From positions 1-36,973 of IMG/VR virus record IMGVR_UViG_3300047457_000632: a stretch of 36,973 nucleotides of DNA. One strand, written 5' to 3'. The DNA is from a virus. Every line of letters starts with the position of its first letter. Positions within the stretch are counted from its first letter, which is position 1. The position numbers were made by a program, and so were the translations under genes. Positions 16,004-21,903 of the stretch are shown in pieces. Below the pieces are notes generated by a model, which searched no databases, was not told the DNA's origin, and was given only the letters and a program-made list of their open reading frames with translations.

Positions 16004-16804
16004 CTACGTCATGCAATGGCCAGATTCGCAGTGCATTTCCTCATCATCGAACATGTCTACCGTGTCAGCCTCGAGTAGTGTGCGCAGTGGGCGTTGCTTA
16101 TTCCACAAGTACACCTCGTCTTTGTTGCCAAACTTTTTGCGCTTGGCGTTAAGGATATCTTCAAGCTCAATCACCTGCGTGAAGAGTTGCGGCTCTTTTG
16201 CCTTGAGTTGAATCCAGTCATAGTCACTCTTGTATGGACAGAACCAACACGACGACTTTGGCGGCACTGGCAATCCTGCATCAGCAATAATCTGCTGGCA
16301 CTGCTGACGACTTAAGCGTAGGTCAATGAGTGGGTATTCTTTGCGCGTAAGCACGTCACGTTCAGGATCATCGGTGCGCATTCGATGAACCTCATCAATG
16401 CTGATACCAACACCAACTGGAATGCGATTAGTGCGAGATGCGCCAAGCACGTCACGACAGTAACGGTCAATGACCTGTACTTTCCACTTGGTCGTGCAGT
16501 TGCGATAGCCAGGACCAGCACCTTTCATGCGCACTGGAATAGCGATATCGTTGTAATCCTCAACGAGTGCCTCGAGTAATGTCTTCCCATGATTCTTGCG
16601 ATCCCACGACATCTCTACGTAGGTGATGCCATTGTTGTTGGCATACGGCACAACGGTTTCGTTGATGTACTCAATTGTGCGTGGATTCTCACTATCGTTG
16701 CCTACGTTGGCAAAAAGAAAGTGCGTGTATGGCAGTTTCCCTTGAGCGGAGAGCACCATAGCTGCCATACTCTGCACGCCACCACCAAAGCTAAATACTC
16801 TCAT
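16004..16804 (-). CDS. PAPS-reductase/PP-loop family protein, IbrA-like
   Basis: 266 residues. PP-loop SFGGGVQSM (5-13) is a variant of the SGGxDS nucleotide-binding loop. The adenine nucleotide alpha-hydrolase fold continues with LFANVGNDSENPRTIEYI. Cys103 (RNCTTKW) and the CWFC pair (186-189) could ligate an Fe-S cluster, as in sulfur-transferring members. Relatives include PAPS reductases, DndC and IbrA. IbrA-type proteins pair with ParB-like partners, one of which lies at 12439-12990. The reaction here is unproven; sulfur transfer or nucleotide-dependent regulation are both possible. The start overlaps the previous stop (ATGA). Confidence 0.8.
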   Translation of the reverse strand: MRVFSFGGGVQSMAAMVLSAQGKLPYTHFLFANVGNDSENPRTIEYINETVVPYANNNGITYVEMSWDRKNHGKTLLEALVEDYNDIAIPVRMKGAGPGYRNCTTKWKVQVIDRYCRDVLGASRTNRIPVGVGISIDEVHRMRTDDPERDVLTRKEYPLIDLRLSRQQCQQIIADAGLPVPPKSSCWFCPYKSDYDWIQLKAKEPQLFTQVIELEDILNAKRKKFGNKDEVYLWNKQRPLRTLLEADTVDMFDDEEMHCESGHCMT

Positions 16805-17082
16805 TGTTTCACCGTCGCTTCGTATGTACCTTCTGGCGTTTCGACATTGTAGACCACGCCACTTGAAACGTAGCGCAAAAACTCTACCACTGGTTGTCCC
16901 ACGTAGCCAGTATGCTCACATGCGGCTTTCCCACACGCCTTAGCGCGTCCATTCGCCATAATGTCGTACACAATTCCGTCAATCTCAACCTCATATCGTG
17001 CTGGCATTGGTTCGCTCTCTTTCCCCGCAATTAGATTATAAATAGCATCACGTACTAATTTGTTCAGTCCTCGTTCTTCCAT
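16801..17082 (-). CDS. Small hypothetical protein
   Basis: 93 residues from ATG 17082, which has a strong AAAGGGGAGA site five bases upstream (an ATG further upstream lacks one). The start is helical (MEERGLNKLVRDAIYNLIAG). A strand-rich middle follows with two cysteines (AKACGKAACEH), then a beta end (GVVYNVETPEGTYEATVKQ). It has no family I recognise. It overlaps the reductase by ATGA and the lysozyme-like gene by 19 bases, so it may be co-regulated with either. Confidence 0.6.
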   Translation of the reverse strand: MEERGLNKLVRDAIYNLIAGKESEPMPARYEVEIDGIVYDIMANGRAKACGKAACEHTGYVGQPVVEFLRYVSSGVVYNVETPEGTYEATVKQ

Positions 17083-17489
17083 ACCGCTCTCCCCTTTCGT
17101 ACTACTATCCACTGCTCCCAACATGGCTTACTGGCACTCCAGTGCCACCACCCATACCCGCCATCCCATAGATGCTGAAACATCGCATACTGCACGTCTG
17201 GTGGTGCGTCTGCGGCTGTGGGGTACATGCCGAGAAAACGTGTGCTGGTCATTTCGTACACGCCATTGGCTAGTGGGATGATTGCCCAACGATCATCTTT
17301 TGACCACACCCAGTACGAGTTGAACTGCCATGCGCCAGTGTCAATTGTGCCATCACGATTGACGTTGACTGCGGTGTAGTTGATAGTGCCAAGCGTCTTG
17401 GTGTCACCGCTCTCACACGTCGCTATTGCTGTCGCTTCTGGGCTGATTGTCATCATCAGTGCGGTCAGGAGGAGTAACCTCCCCATCAT
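17064..17489 (-). CDS. Secreted lysozyme / transglycosylase-like protein
   Basis: About 141 residues. A signal peptide is clear (MMGRLLLLTALMMTISPEATA, cut before IATCESG). CESGD provides the catalytic Glu of the lysozyme-like superfamily, followed by NYTAVNVNRDGTIDTGAWQF, which matches the NxxAxNxNxxGxxDxGxxQ pattern of transglycosylase/lysozyme families. Two later aromatic segments (YAMFQHLWDGGYGWWHW) are consistent with substrate binding. It would cut peptidoglycan after export and so could act in lysis or in entry. It is made with the late operon, separate from the amidase cassette. GGAAG precedes the start. Confidence 0.7.
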   Translation of the reverse strand: MMGRLLLLTALMMTISPEATAIATCESGDTKTLGTINYTAVNVNRDGTIDTGAWQFNSYWVWSKDDRWAIIPLANGVYEMTSTRFLGMYPTAADAPPDVQYAMFQHLWDGGYGWWHWSASKPCWEQWIVVRKGRAVWKNED

Positions 17490-18048
17490 CAAACTTCCGA
17501 ATTGTTTCAAGTGTGTGTACAAGTGTAAGCCCTCCTAGCCACTTAATGTAGCTCACCATGTGCCTGTGCACCTCTTTTATGCTTTTCGCAACCATGCCAT
17601 TCGACTCGCAGTAGATTGGCAACGTTGCAATCACATACCGATTACGACCAACTTTGCGCGCTTGAAAGACTGTTCGATAGAAGAGCTGGAGTTGCACACG
17701 CACTATCTGGTTAGCGTTATCGTAGTGATAGATTACTTCTTGTGGGTGTGTTTTGCGAACAAGTTTCATCTTGTACTTCTTCTGTAAAACATCGTCCAAA
17801 TCGTACTTGACTTGCGCGTCAATCCACTCACGATTTGATAATCCAAACACCATGTCCAGCTTCAACGCAAAGTCTGCCGTAATGCGGACGTACCCCTTGA
17901 ATATGTCGTTGATGTGCTTTTTGGTGACGCCAGTGCGCATTGCAAGTTCGGTCTGTGTCATTCCTAACCGAGTGAGATGGATATAGAGTAGCTCACTCGG
18001 CGTTACGTAGTCTGGAGAAACAATTGGTTTGCCAATCTTGCGACCCAT
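17413..18048 (-). CDS. HigA-like XRE regulator with extra C-terminal domain
   Basis: 211 residues from ATG 18048 after GAGGAGTAAC. Residues ~5-75 match the HigA/XRE antitoxin family: TPSELLYIHLTRLGMTQTELAMRTGVTKKHINDIFKGYVRITADFALKLDMVFG then REWIDAQVKYDL. The remaining ~110 residues are alpha/beta, with VQLQLFYRTVFQARKVGRNRYVIATLP and a charged end (PPDRTDDDNQPRSDSNSDV), a domain I cannot name. No HigB-type toxin lies beside it, so it is more likely a transcription regulator than an antitoxin. Its end overlaps the lysozyme-like gene by 77 bases. Confidence 0.65.
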   Translation of the reverse strand: MGRKIGKPIVSPDYVTPSELLYIHLTRLGMTQTELAMRTGVTKKHINDIFKGYVRITADFALKLDMVFGLSNREWIDAQVKYDLDDVLQKKYKMKLVRKTHPQEVIYHYDNANQIVRVQLQLFYRTVFQARKVGRNRYVIATLPIYCESNGMVAKSIKEVHRHMVSYIKWLGGLTLVHTLETIRKFDDGEVTPPDRTDDDNQPRSDSNSDV

Positions 18049-18049
18049 G

Positions 18050-18139
18050 TTACTCCTCGTGATCAGCGTAATGGTCAATTACCAGAATCGGCACAAGAAA
18101 CATTGCGAGCAGTGCTAAGAGAATCAAAAAGTCAATCAC
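18050..18139 (-). CDS. 29-residue single-span membrane peptide
   Basis: A short gene of 29 codons starting at GTG 18139 (GTGA overlap with the upstream stop) after GAGAGGA, and ending one base before the regulator ATG. The peptide begins MIDFLILLALLAM, continues FLVPILVIDHY and ends in an acidic tail ADHEE, i.e. one membrane helix. The tight overlaps on both sides support translation. Possible roles include a small holin-like or membrane-modulating peptide. Confidence 0.55.
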   Translation of the reverse strand: MIDFLILLALLAMFLVPILVIDHYADHEE

Positions 18140-18489
18140 TTCATCCTCTCAATCTTCACAAGAAACGAATACTCGATGGGAAACACGTTGTTGATGTGTT
18201 GTACGATGCTGTGCCAGTTAATACTGTCTTTGTAGTGATGAACATCAGCAAAACCAGTATCATTACGACCAATATACACTATATTACTCATACAGTCAAT
18301 ATGTACAAAGCCTGCTGTTTTTATCCATTCACGCTGAACTAGATACGGAATTTTGTCGTTGGTCGCATTGATGATGGATAATTCATCGAATACTGGCACC
18401 TCGTACATTGCCCAGATACCGCGCACATGTGCTGTGTGTGTCATCAAGTGCTTGCTTGGCTTCCCGAGTGCGACAACTGAAATAAACAT
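18136..18489 (-). CDS. Hypothetical protein, first gene of the long leftward operon
   Basis: 117 residues, starting MFISVVALGKPSKHLMTHTAHVRG. ATG 18489 has a perfect AAAGGAGGTGA site seven bases upstream. The alpha/beta sequence has two His-rich stretches and an IVYIGRNDTGF segment; no family recognised. It lies immediately downstream of the proposed phage promoter at 18541-18510, so its transcript would have a leader of only about 15 bases. First in the operon, it is well placed to be a highly expressed early protein. Confidence 0.6.
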   Translation of the reverse strand: MFISVVALGKPSKHLMTHTAHVRGIWAMYEVPVFDELSIINATNDKIPYLVQREWIKTAGFVHIDCMSNIVYIGRNDTGFADVHHYKDSINWHSIVQHINNVFPIEYSFLVKIERMK

Positions 18490-18509
18490 ACACTCACCTC
18501 CTTTCATGA

Positions 18510-18541
18510 CTATACCGTATCACAAGAGCAAAAAGATACGG
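18510..18541 (-). promoter_or_regulatory. Phage-type promoter A, head of the leftward operon
   Basis: The minus strand reads CCGTATC (18541-18535), 17 bp, CGGTATAG (18517-18510), matching the six-site consensus. The two half-elements form an inverted repeat CCGTATC-N13-GATACGG. TTGA precedes the -35 element, so host sigma70 might use it weakly. It drives the structural operon from 18489 leftward. Confidence 0.65.
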
Positions 18542-18563
18542 TCAATTTCCATTTATTCTTTTG

Positions 18564-18572
18564 TGATATAAT
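18564..18572 (+). promoter_or_regulatory. Extended -10 promoter for the tRNA-like cluster
   Basis: TGATATAAT is a perfect extended -10 (TGnTATAAT), 60 bases before the first tRNA-like element, with no clear -35. It is divergent from promoter A, and the inverted repeat at 18515-18541 lies between them. Confidence 0.55.
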
Positions 18573-18631
18573 AATCATATCGCACGGAAGATTGACACTT
18601 TGCTGCTGGTAAATCACCACCGTGCGTTCAT

Positions 18632-18736
18632 GGGTTGGTAGCTCAACGGTAGAGCATATAGGCAGAAACTGACGATCGTTGGTATCGAACAGGAAGTAAG
18701 TCTAGCGTATTGGTTCGAATCCAATTCAACCCACCA
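18632..18736 (+). tRNA. tRNA-like element 1, enlarged anticodon region
   Basis: The 7-bp acceptor GGGTTGG/TCAACCC, D-arm GCTC-AACGGTA-GAGC, T-arm ATTGG-TTCGAAT-CCAAT and encoded CCA are canonical. Between D- and T-arms are 52 bases instead of ~21. A TAGGC/GTCTA stem (18659-18663 with 18700-18704) encloses 36 bases, in which CTG-A-CGAT...ATCG-AA-CAG forms a second hairpin. No ordinary 7-base anticodon loop with U33 is visible, so the amino acid cannot be assigned. It may contain a small insertion, or be a tRNA mimic. Confidence 0.6.
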
Positions 18737-18739
18737 CTT

Positions 18740-18820
18740 GGGGATGTAGCATATAGGTAATGCGCCCATCATAGTATCAGTATGGGAAGAATGTAGGTTC
18801 GATTCCTACGAGCCCCACCA
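18740..18820 (+). tRNA. tRNA-like element 2, 12-base anticodon loop
   Basis: D-arm GCAT-ATAGGTA-ATGC and T-arm GTAGG-TTCGATT-CCTAC are intact and CCA is encoded. The acceptor has two mismatches (GGGGATG with GAGCCCC). The natural anticodon stem CCCAT/ATGGG leaves a 12-base loop. An alternative stem TCATA/TATGG gives a 7-base loop with U33 and anticodon AUC, but then five bases separate it from the D-arm. It begins four bases after element 1 ends. Confidence 0.55.
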
Positions 18821-18824
18821 ATTT

Positions 18825-18899
18825 GGGGGATGTAGCGTATTGGTGAAAGCGGCCGCCCATTGCGGAAGAGATCGGGTTCGATTCCTGGCTCCCCCACCA
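18825..18899 (+). tRNA. tRNA-like element 3, possible CAT anticodon
   Basis: 75 bases with acceptor GGGGGAT/CTCCCCC (six pairs), T-arm TCGGG-TTCGATT-CCTGG and encoded CCA. The anticodon region CCG-CCCATTG-CGG gives anticodon CAT, but position 33 is C instead of U and the stem is only three strong pairs. The D-stem (GCGT/AAGC) has one mismatch. It is the most tRNA-sized of the three, yet non-standard. Confidence 0.55.
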
Positions 18900-18903
18900 C
18901 TAG

Positions 18904-18935
18904 ACAAGTCACGAGCAATCGTGGCTTGTTTTTTT
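18904..18935 (+). terminator. Rho-independent terminator after the tRNA-like cluster
   Basis: An 11-bp stem ACAAGTCACGA / TCGTGGCTTGT (one T-G pair), loop GCAA, followed by seven T. It ends the rightward tRNA transcript. Confidence 0.85.
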
Positions 18936-19209
18936 GCACAAAAATGCGCTGACCCGATCTCTCGCTATCATGGTCATGCATGTAGGTCGAGAGTGGATAT
19001 GCCAGCGCAGGAAAATTGTACCACTATTTGCCATCAACGATGCCACCGCACATGCGAAATGCGGAGCATTTAGCACACATATATATATTATCTATATATG
19101 GTAGAAAAAACTTCTATACTTGACTAGAAGAAACTTCTATACTTTTGGTATAAGTATAGAAAAAAGTTCTATACTTGCTATAGAAGAAACTTCTATACTT
19201 TTAGTTGAC
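18936..19209. other. Intergenic region between tRNA terminator and methyltransferase
   Basis: No credible gene on either strand. It contains a short inverted repeat (AAATGC-GGA-GCATTT near 19060), an imperfect CTCTCG...CGAGAG pair at 18958-18992 and, on the right, the four iterons with their AT-rich flank. Confidence 0.6.
19100..19198. repeat. Noncoding iteron cluster, four palindromic sites
   Basis: Four copies of a near-palindrome, best form TATAGAAG-AAA-CTTCTATA, with its right half at 19111, 19134, 19166 (GTTCT variant) and 19190; spacings are 23, 32 and 24 bp. An AT-rich tract (ATATATATATTATCTATATATG) lies to the left. The same sequence is repeated inside the replication initiator gene at 28.82-28.91 kb. 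It is a likely initiator-binding locus: a second origin, an incompatibility/handcuffing site, or an operator. Confidence 0.75.
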
Positions 19210-20412
19210 TTAAAGAAACGGTGACTCAACAGCGTAATATGCAATTCTCTTTTTTGCAATTTCAACATACTCGGGGTTTATGTCAATTCCAATAAATTCA
19301 TTTCCCTCAAGCACTGCGGCGCACCCAGTCGAGCCTGAGCCGGTGAACGGGTCTAATACGATGCCACCCTTCGGCGTGACCATGCGCACCAAGTAGCGCA
19401 TCAAGGCGATGGGCTTGACGGTGGGATGGTGATTGGCTCTGCCGTCGGCGCTGTCTAGCCCCGCCTCGCGCTCAGCCTTCGACGCTTTGGCCACATAGAA
19501 AAAGCGTGATGCACCGCCGGCGTCACCCCCAAATGATTTTTCCCAATTTTTACCGCTGTATTTTCCATAAATATTACGTTGCTCACTTCTTAAATGATGA
19601 GGTTCTAAATTACCACTTTTCAATGTCCCACTCTGTTCGTCCAGCACCTGCGCCGCCTCCTCGTCGAATATGACGTTGGCGGGCCAGCGTCCGGCGGTTG
19701 GGCGTGGCTCGCCGTCTTTTAATCCATATTCATGAGATGCGGTGTCGTTGTTGCGTCCGTTGCCACCCCAACCAACAACATCGGTCCCCACCCTGCACCC
19801 GTCAATGTTCAACGCCCCAACGCCCCACGTCATCACATTGTCGGCAACGGTACCAATCAGTGGTTTGCGGGCGAGCACGGCGGGTTCATTGGCCGGCTTC
19901 AACGCAGTGCCCCAGCCGTGCCATGCCTTGGCGGCGTCGGTGCTGGGGGTGGTGATGGTTCGCAGTGCATTGGGTCTTCCTTTGTCAAAATCATGTACAA
20001 TAATTTTTTCATTTTTTCTTTTGCTAAAGTCATAATGCGGGTCTTCGACTCCCACCACCTCCCGCTCCGCTCCTGCCTGCTTATCAATCGCCTTGCTGAC
20101 ATCGAGCGACTTCGGGAATCCGCTCCCATAAATCCATTGGATGCAGTCCCGAATCTCAAAGCCCGCATCCTCGATGGCCACGGTCATGCGGTGATATGTC
20201 CGTGACCCGCCGAAGGCAATCAAATGTCCACCTGGCTTCAATACCCTCAGACACTGCTGCCATACGGTGATGTCGTAGGCAATGCCAGATTTATCCCATG
20301 CATTGCCCATAAATCCCAGCTCGTATGGTGGGTCGGTCACAATGCTATCAACGGAATTGTCAGGAAGTGACGCGAGAACTTGACGGCAGTCACCAAGATG
20401 AATTGTTGTCAT
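19210..20412 (-). CDS. DNA methyltransferase (N6-adenine / N4-cytosine, beta-type order)
   Basis: 400 residues. The catalytic motif DPPYELGFMG is near residue 28 and the SAM-binding motif DPFTGSGSTG near residue 358; motif order catalytic-then-SAM is that of beta-class N4-C/N6-A methylases. A long central region, rich in short Gly/His segments, is the probable target recognition area. Base composition switches sharply within the gene: G+C-rich blocks alternate with AT-rich ones at about 19530-19620 and 19975-20040. No restriction enzyme is adjacent, so it likely protects phage DNA or alters gene expression. I chose ATG 20412 over an adjacent GTG. Confidence 0.85.
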   Translation of the reverse strand: MTTIHLGDCRQVLASLPDNSVDSIVTDPPYELGFMGNAWDKSGIAYDITVWQQCLRVLKPGGHLIAFGGSRTYHRMTVAIEDAGFEIRDCIQWIYGSGFPKSLDVSKAIDKQAGAEREVVGVEDPHYDFSKRKNEKIIVHDFDKGRPNALRTITTPSTDAAKAWHGWGTALKPANEPAVLARKPLIGTVADNVMTWGVGALNIDGCRVGTDVVGWGGNGRNNDTASHEYGLKDGEPRPTAGRWPANVIFDEEAAQVLDEQSGTLKSGNLEPHHLRSEQRNIYGKYSGKNWEKSFGGDAGGASRFFYVAKASKAEREAGLDSADGRANHHPTVKPIALMRYLVRMVTPKGGIVLDPFTGSGSTGCAAVLEGNEFIGIDINPEYVEIAKKRIAYYAVESPFL

Positions 20413-20482
20413 CACTTTTCTCTTATCATTTGACCATCAGTCAATTTTGTCTTATAATGCTCTTGCATATACACGGCGATAC

Positions 20483-20527
20483 ACACACGAGTGCCAGCAG
20501 TTACCACCCCTGCTGGTGCTCGTGTGT
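20483..20527 (-). terminator. Strong hairpin after the holin gene
   Basis: An 18-bp stem (20483-20500 with 20510-20527, two G-T pairs) and a 9-base loop directly after the holin stop. There is no T-run on either side, so it may be Rho-dependent, protect the 3' end, or act as a pause. The methyltransferase gene starts 70 bases further on. Confidence 0.5.
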
Positions 20528-20704
20528 TTACCGCTGAATTGGTGCACTGGTGATGAACCGCAGTACCACATTCAAGAGTGCAGCCACAATCGCCAAGATG
20601 CGCTCGTCAAACACCGCAAAGTCCACAAACACCCCAACAATCGCCAACGCCAACACAATCACATTCACCCACACCGTCTTGCTCTGCCACCACTGCTTGC
20701 TCAT
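20528..20704 (-). CDS. Holin
   Basis: 58 residues from ATG 20704 after AGGGGGTAGT. It begins MSKQWWQSKTVWVNVIV. Two hydrophobic segments (VWVNVIVLALAIVGVFVDFAV and RILAIVAALLNVVLRFI) flank a short charged turn, and the end is basic (SAPIQR). The W-QSKTVW start is typical of small phage holins. It would permeabilise the membrane to release the amidase encoded just upstream. Its start lies nine bases from the stop of the XhlA-like gene. Confidence 0.75.
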   Translation of the reverse strand: MSKQWWQSKTVWVNVIVLALAIVGVFVDFAVFDERILAIVAALLNVVLRFITSAPIQR

Positions 20705-20712
20705 ACTACCCC

Positions 20713-20937
20713 CTACTGCATTAAATAGCGAATTACCAACGGCCAGACAAACGTGATGAATGCCAGCGCACCCTTCCAAAACGCGACCTGCTTCTCCTGC
20801 TCGACCAAGCGCGCTTTCACATCCGCGAGTTCCTGCTTAATCTGCCCAAATGACCCATCACCCTTTTTTAACTCGTCTCGAAACCCCTCGAGCAGGGTCT
20901 CAATTCGCATCAGTCGCTCATCAACCGTTGGTGGCAT
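20713..20937 (-). CDS. XhlA-like holin-associated membrane protein
   Basis: 74 residues. Residues 5-48 form a charged amphipathic/coiled-coil segment (ERLMRIETLLEGFRDELKK, IKQELADVKARLVEQEKQV), followed by one C-terminal membrane helix (FWKGALAFITFVWPLVIRYLM). This is the plan of XhlA, which works with the XhlB holin and an amidase in lysis cassettes. AAAGGAAT precedes ATG 20937. Its place between amidase and holin supports the assignment. Confidence 0.75.
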   Translation of the reverse strand: MPPTVDERLMRIETLLEGFRDELKKGDGSFGQIKQELADVKARLVEQEKQVAFWKGALAFITFVWPLVIRYLMQ

Positions 20938-20941
20938 TCCA

Positions 20942-21469
20942 CTATTCCTTTCGTAAGTAATACCCTACATACCCCCAGAATCGTAAGTATGGAAACTTGT
21001 ACGGATCGTACTTCCCCATTTTATCAATTCCCCCATGCGATGTCACCATTTCTATCTCGTATTTTCTCATCCACTCCGCAACTTGCTCTGCACAACTATC
21101 AACCTGTACATCTGGCCACGCATCCAATAACCGCTTGCTGCCAGTGTTCACTAACTCAATCCCTAGTGACATACTATTCGGTGTCACTACTGGCACTCCA
21201 CTACCCTTTCCAATTGTCCCAATCTCACTATTCCCTACATGATGCGCTATCACATCATCCCTTACCATCCGATATCGCGTCCCATCTTTCCCAATTACCA
21301 CATGCGCAGATACCCTGCGATCATTCTTCTGCAAATACTTTAGCTGGTCCTCTACCTTCCCATTCCCCCCAGTATGATGTAACACAATTACTCTTGGATT
21401 CCACCCACGCACTCCCCCTACTACACTCTCGTCTGCTGGGTACACTATCACCTTATGATTTGTTGGCAT
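20942..21469 (-). CDS. N-acetylmuramoyl-L-alanine amidase (endolysin)
   Basis: 175 residues, a single-domain amidase_2/PGRP-like enzyme. Zinc-site signatures: VIVLHHTGG (first His), SAHVVIGKDGTRYRMV, HHVGNSEIG, SLGIELVN and, near the end, TSHGGIDKMGKYDPYKF, which supplies the last His and the KxDP motif. It cleaves the bond between glycan and stem peptide. There is no signal peptide or cell-wall-binding domain, so it depends on the holin. AAAGGAG precedes the start. Confidence 0.92.
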   Translation of the reverse strand: MPTNHKVIVYPADESVVGGVRGWNPRVIVLHHTGGNGKVEDQLKYLQKNDRRVSAHVVIGKDGTRYRMVRDDVIAHHVGNSEIGTIGKGSGVPVVTPNSMSLGIELVNTGSKRLLDAWPDVQVDSCAEQVAEWMRKYEIEMVTSHGGIDKMGKYDPYKFPYLRFWGYVGYYLRKE

Positions 21470-21491
21470 ATCTCACTCTCCTTTCTCCAGT

Positions 21492-21497
21492 ATTGTA
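21492..21497 (-). promoter_or_regulatory. Possible -10 of the lysis cassette promoter
   Basis: TACAAT on the minus strand, 23 bases upstream of the amidase ATG; the -35 is poor (CATACC at 17 bp). Proposed only because the gene needs a promoter on this side of the divergent region. Confidence 0.35.
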
Positions 21498-21754
21498 CCC
21501 TCACTCACTCTTAGGGTATGCAACGTGCTCCCATCACCGTGCGCTCGTTGTGGCCAGTTGTGTGTGTATTGCTTACCGCTTGTCTTGGAGTGGCTAGAAT
21601 CAATTCCCGGGCTGAGTGGTCAACAAAGACCCTGCACTTTGTTTGTGTTAACCATTACGGCACGGCTCGGCACTGCCTCGAGGGTCGCGGGTCGGTCCTG
21701 TCGGTGGCACTGCCTCGAGGCTGGTCGGCTGGTTGGCTGGTTGGGGGCTGGTCG

Positions 21755-21810
21755 GCTCCGTGCTCCGTGCTCCGTGCTCCGTGCTCCGTGCTCCGTGCTC
21801 CGTGCTCCGT
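21755..21810 (+). repeat. Perfect tandem heptamer array, 8 x GCTCCGT
   Basis: Eight uninterrupted 7-bp units end 9 bp before the -35 of the sigma-operon promoter. Such arrays vary by slippage, and could be repeated binding sites or a spacing element. Confidence 0.9.
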
Positions 21811-21819
21811 GCTTACCAC

Positions 21820-21848
21820 TTGACACAAATACAATGATGATATACAAT
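21820..21848 (+). promoter_or_regulatory. Near-consensus sigma70 promoter of the sigma-factor operon
   Basis: TTGACA (21820-21825), 17 bp, TACAAT (21843-21848), the best host-type promoter in the window. Downstream, CACGG-N10-CCGTG is a possible operator or leader hairpin before the AGGAGGT site of the first gene. Confidence 0.8.
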
Positions 21849-21903
21849 GGTGCCACGGTATATCAATGCCGTGTGTGTATCGCTTGTATAGAGGAGGTCT
21901 GCT

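Larger units (their letters stand above)
21470..21819. other. Divergent control region with repeats
   Basis: About 350 bases without a convincing gene. On the plus strand an open frame from 21518 would encode a signal-like start, but it has no good ribosome site and ends in the heptamer repeats. It contains two 15-bp direct repeats of GGCACTGCCTCGAGG (21669-21683, 21706-21720), GGTTGGCTGG tracts, and the tandem heptamer array. The region is strikingly G+C- and G/T-rich on the plus strand compared with the structural genes. Confidence 0.55.

Noticed and set aside
19698-20205. Plus-strand open frames across the DNA methyltransferase
   Set aside because: They are antisense shadows of the G+C-rich methyltransferase gene without promoters or ribosome sites.
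21518-21823. Plus-strand open frame with a signal-peptide-like start
   Set aside because: Poor ribosome site; the C-terminal half is the GCTCCGT array and low-complexity tract, and it would end inside the sigma-operon promoter.
21857-21864. CGGTATAT just upstream of the sigma operon (possible autoregulation by the phage sigma factor)
   Set aside because: No CCGTATC-like element 17 bp upstream; the TTGACA-17-TACAAT promoter explains expression better.
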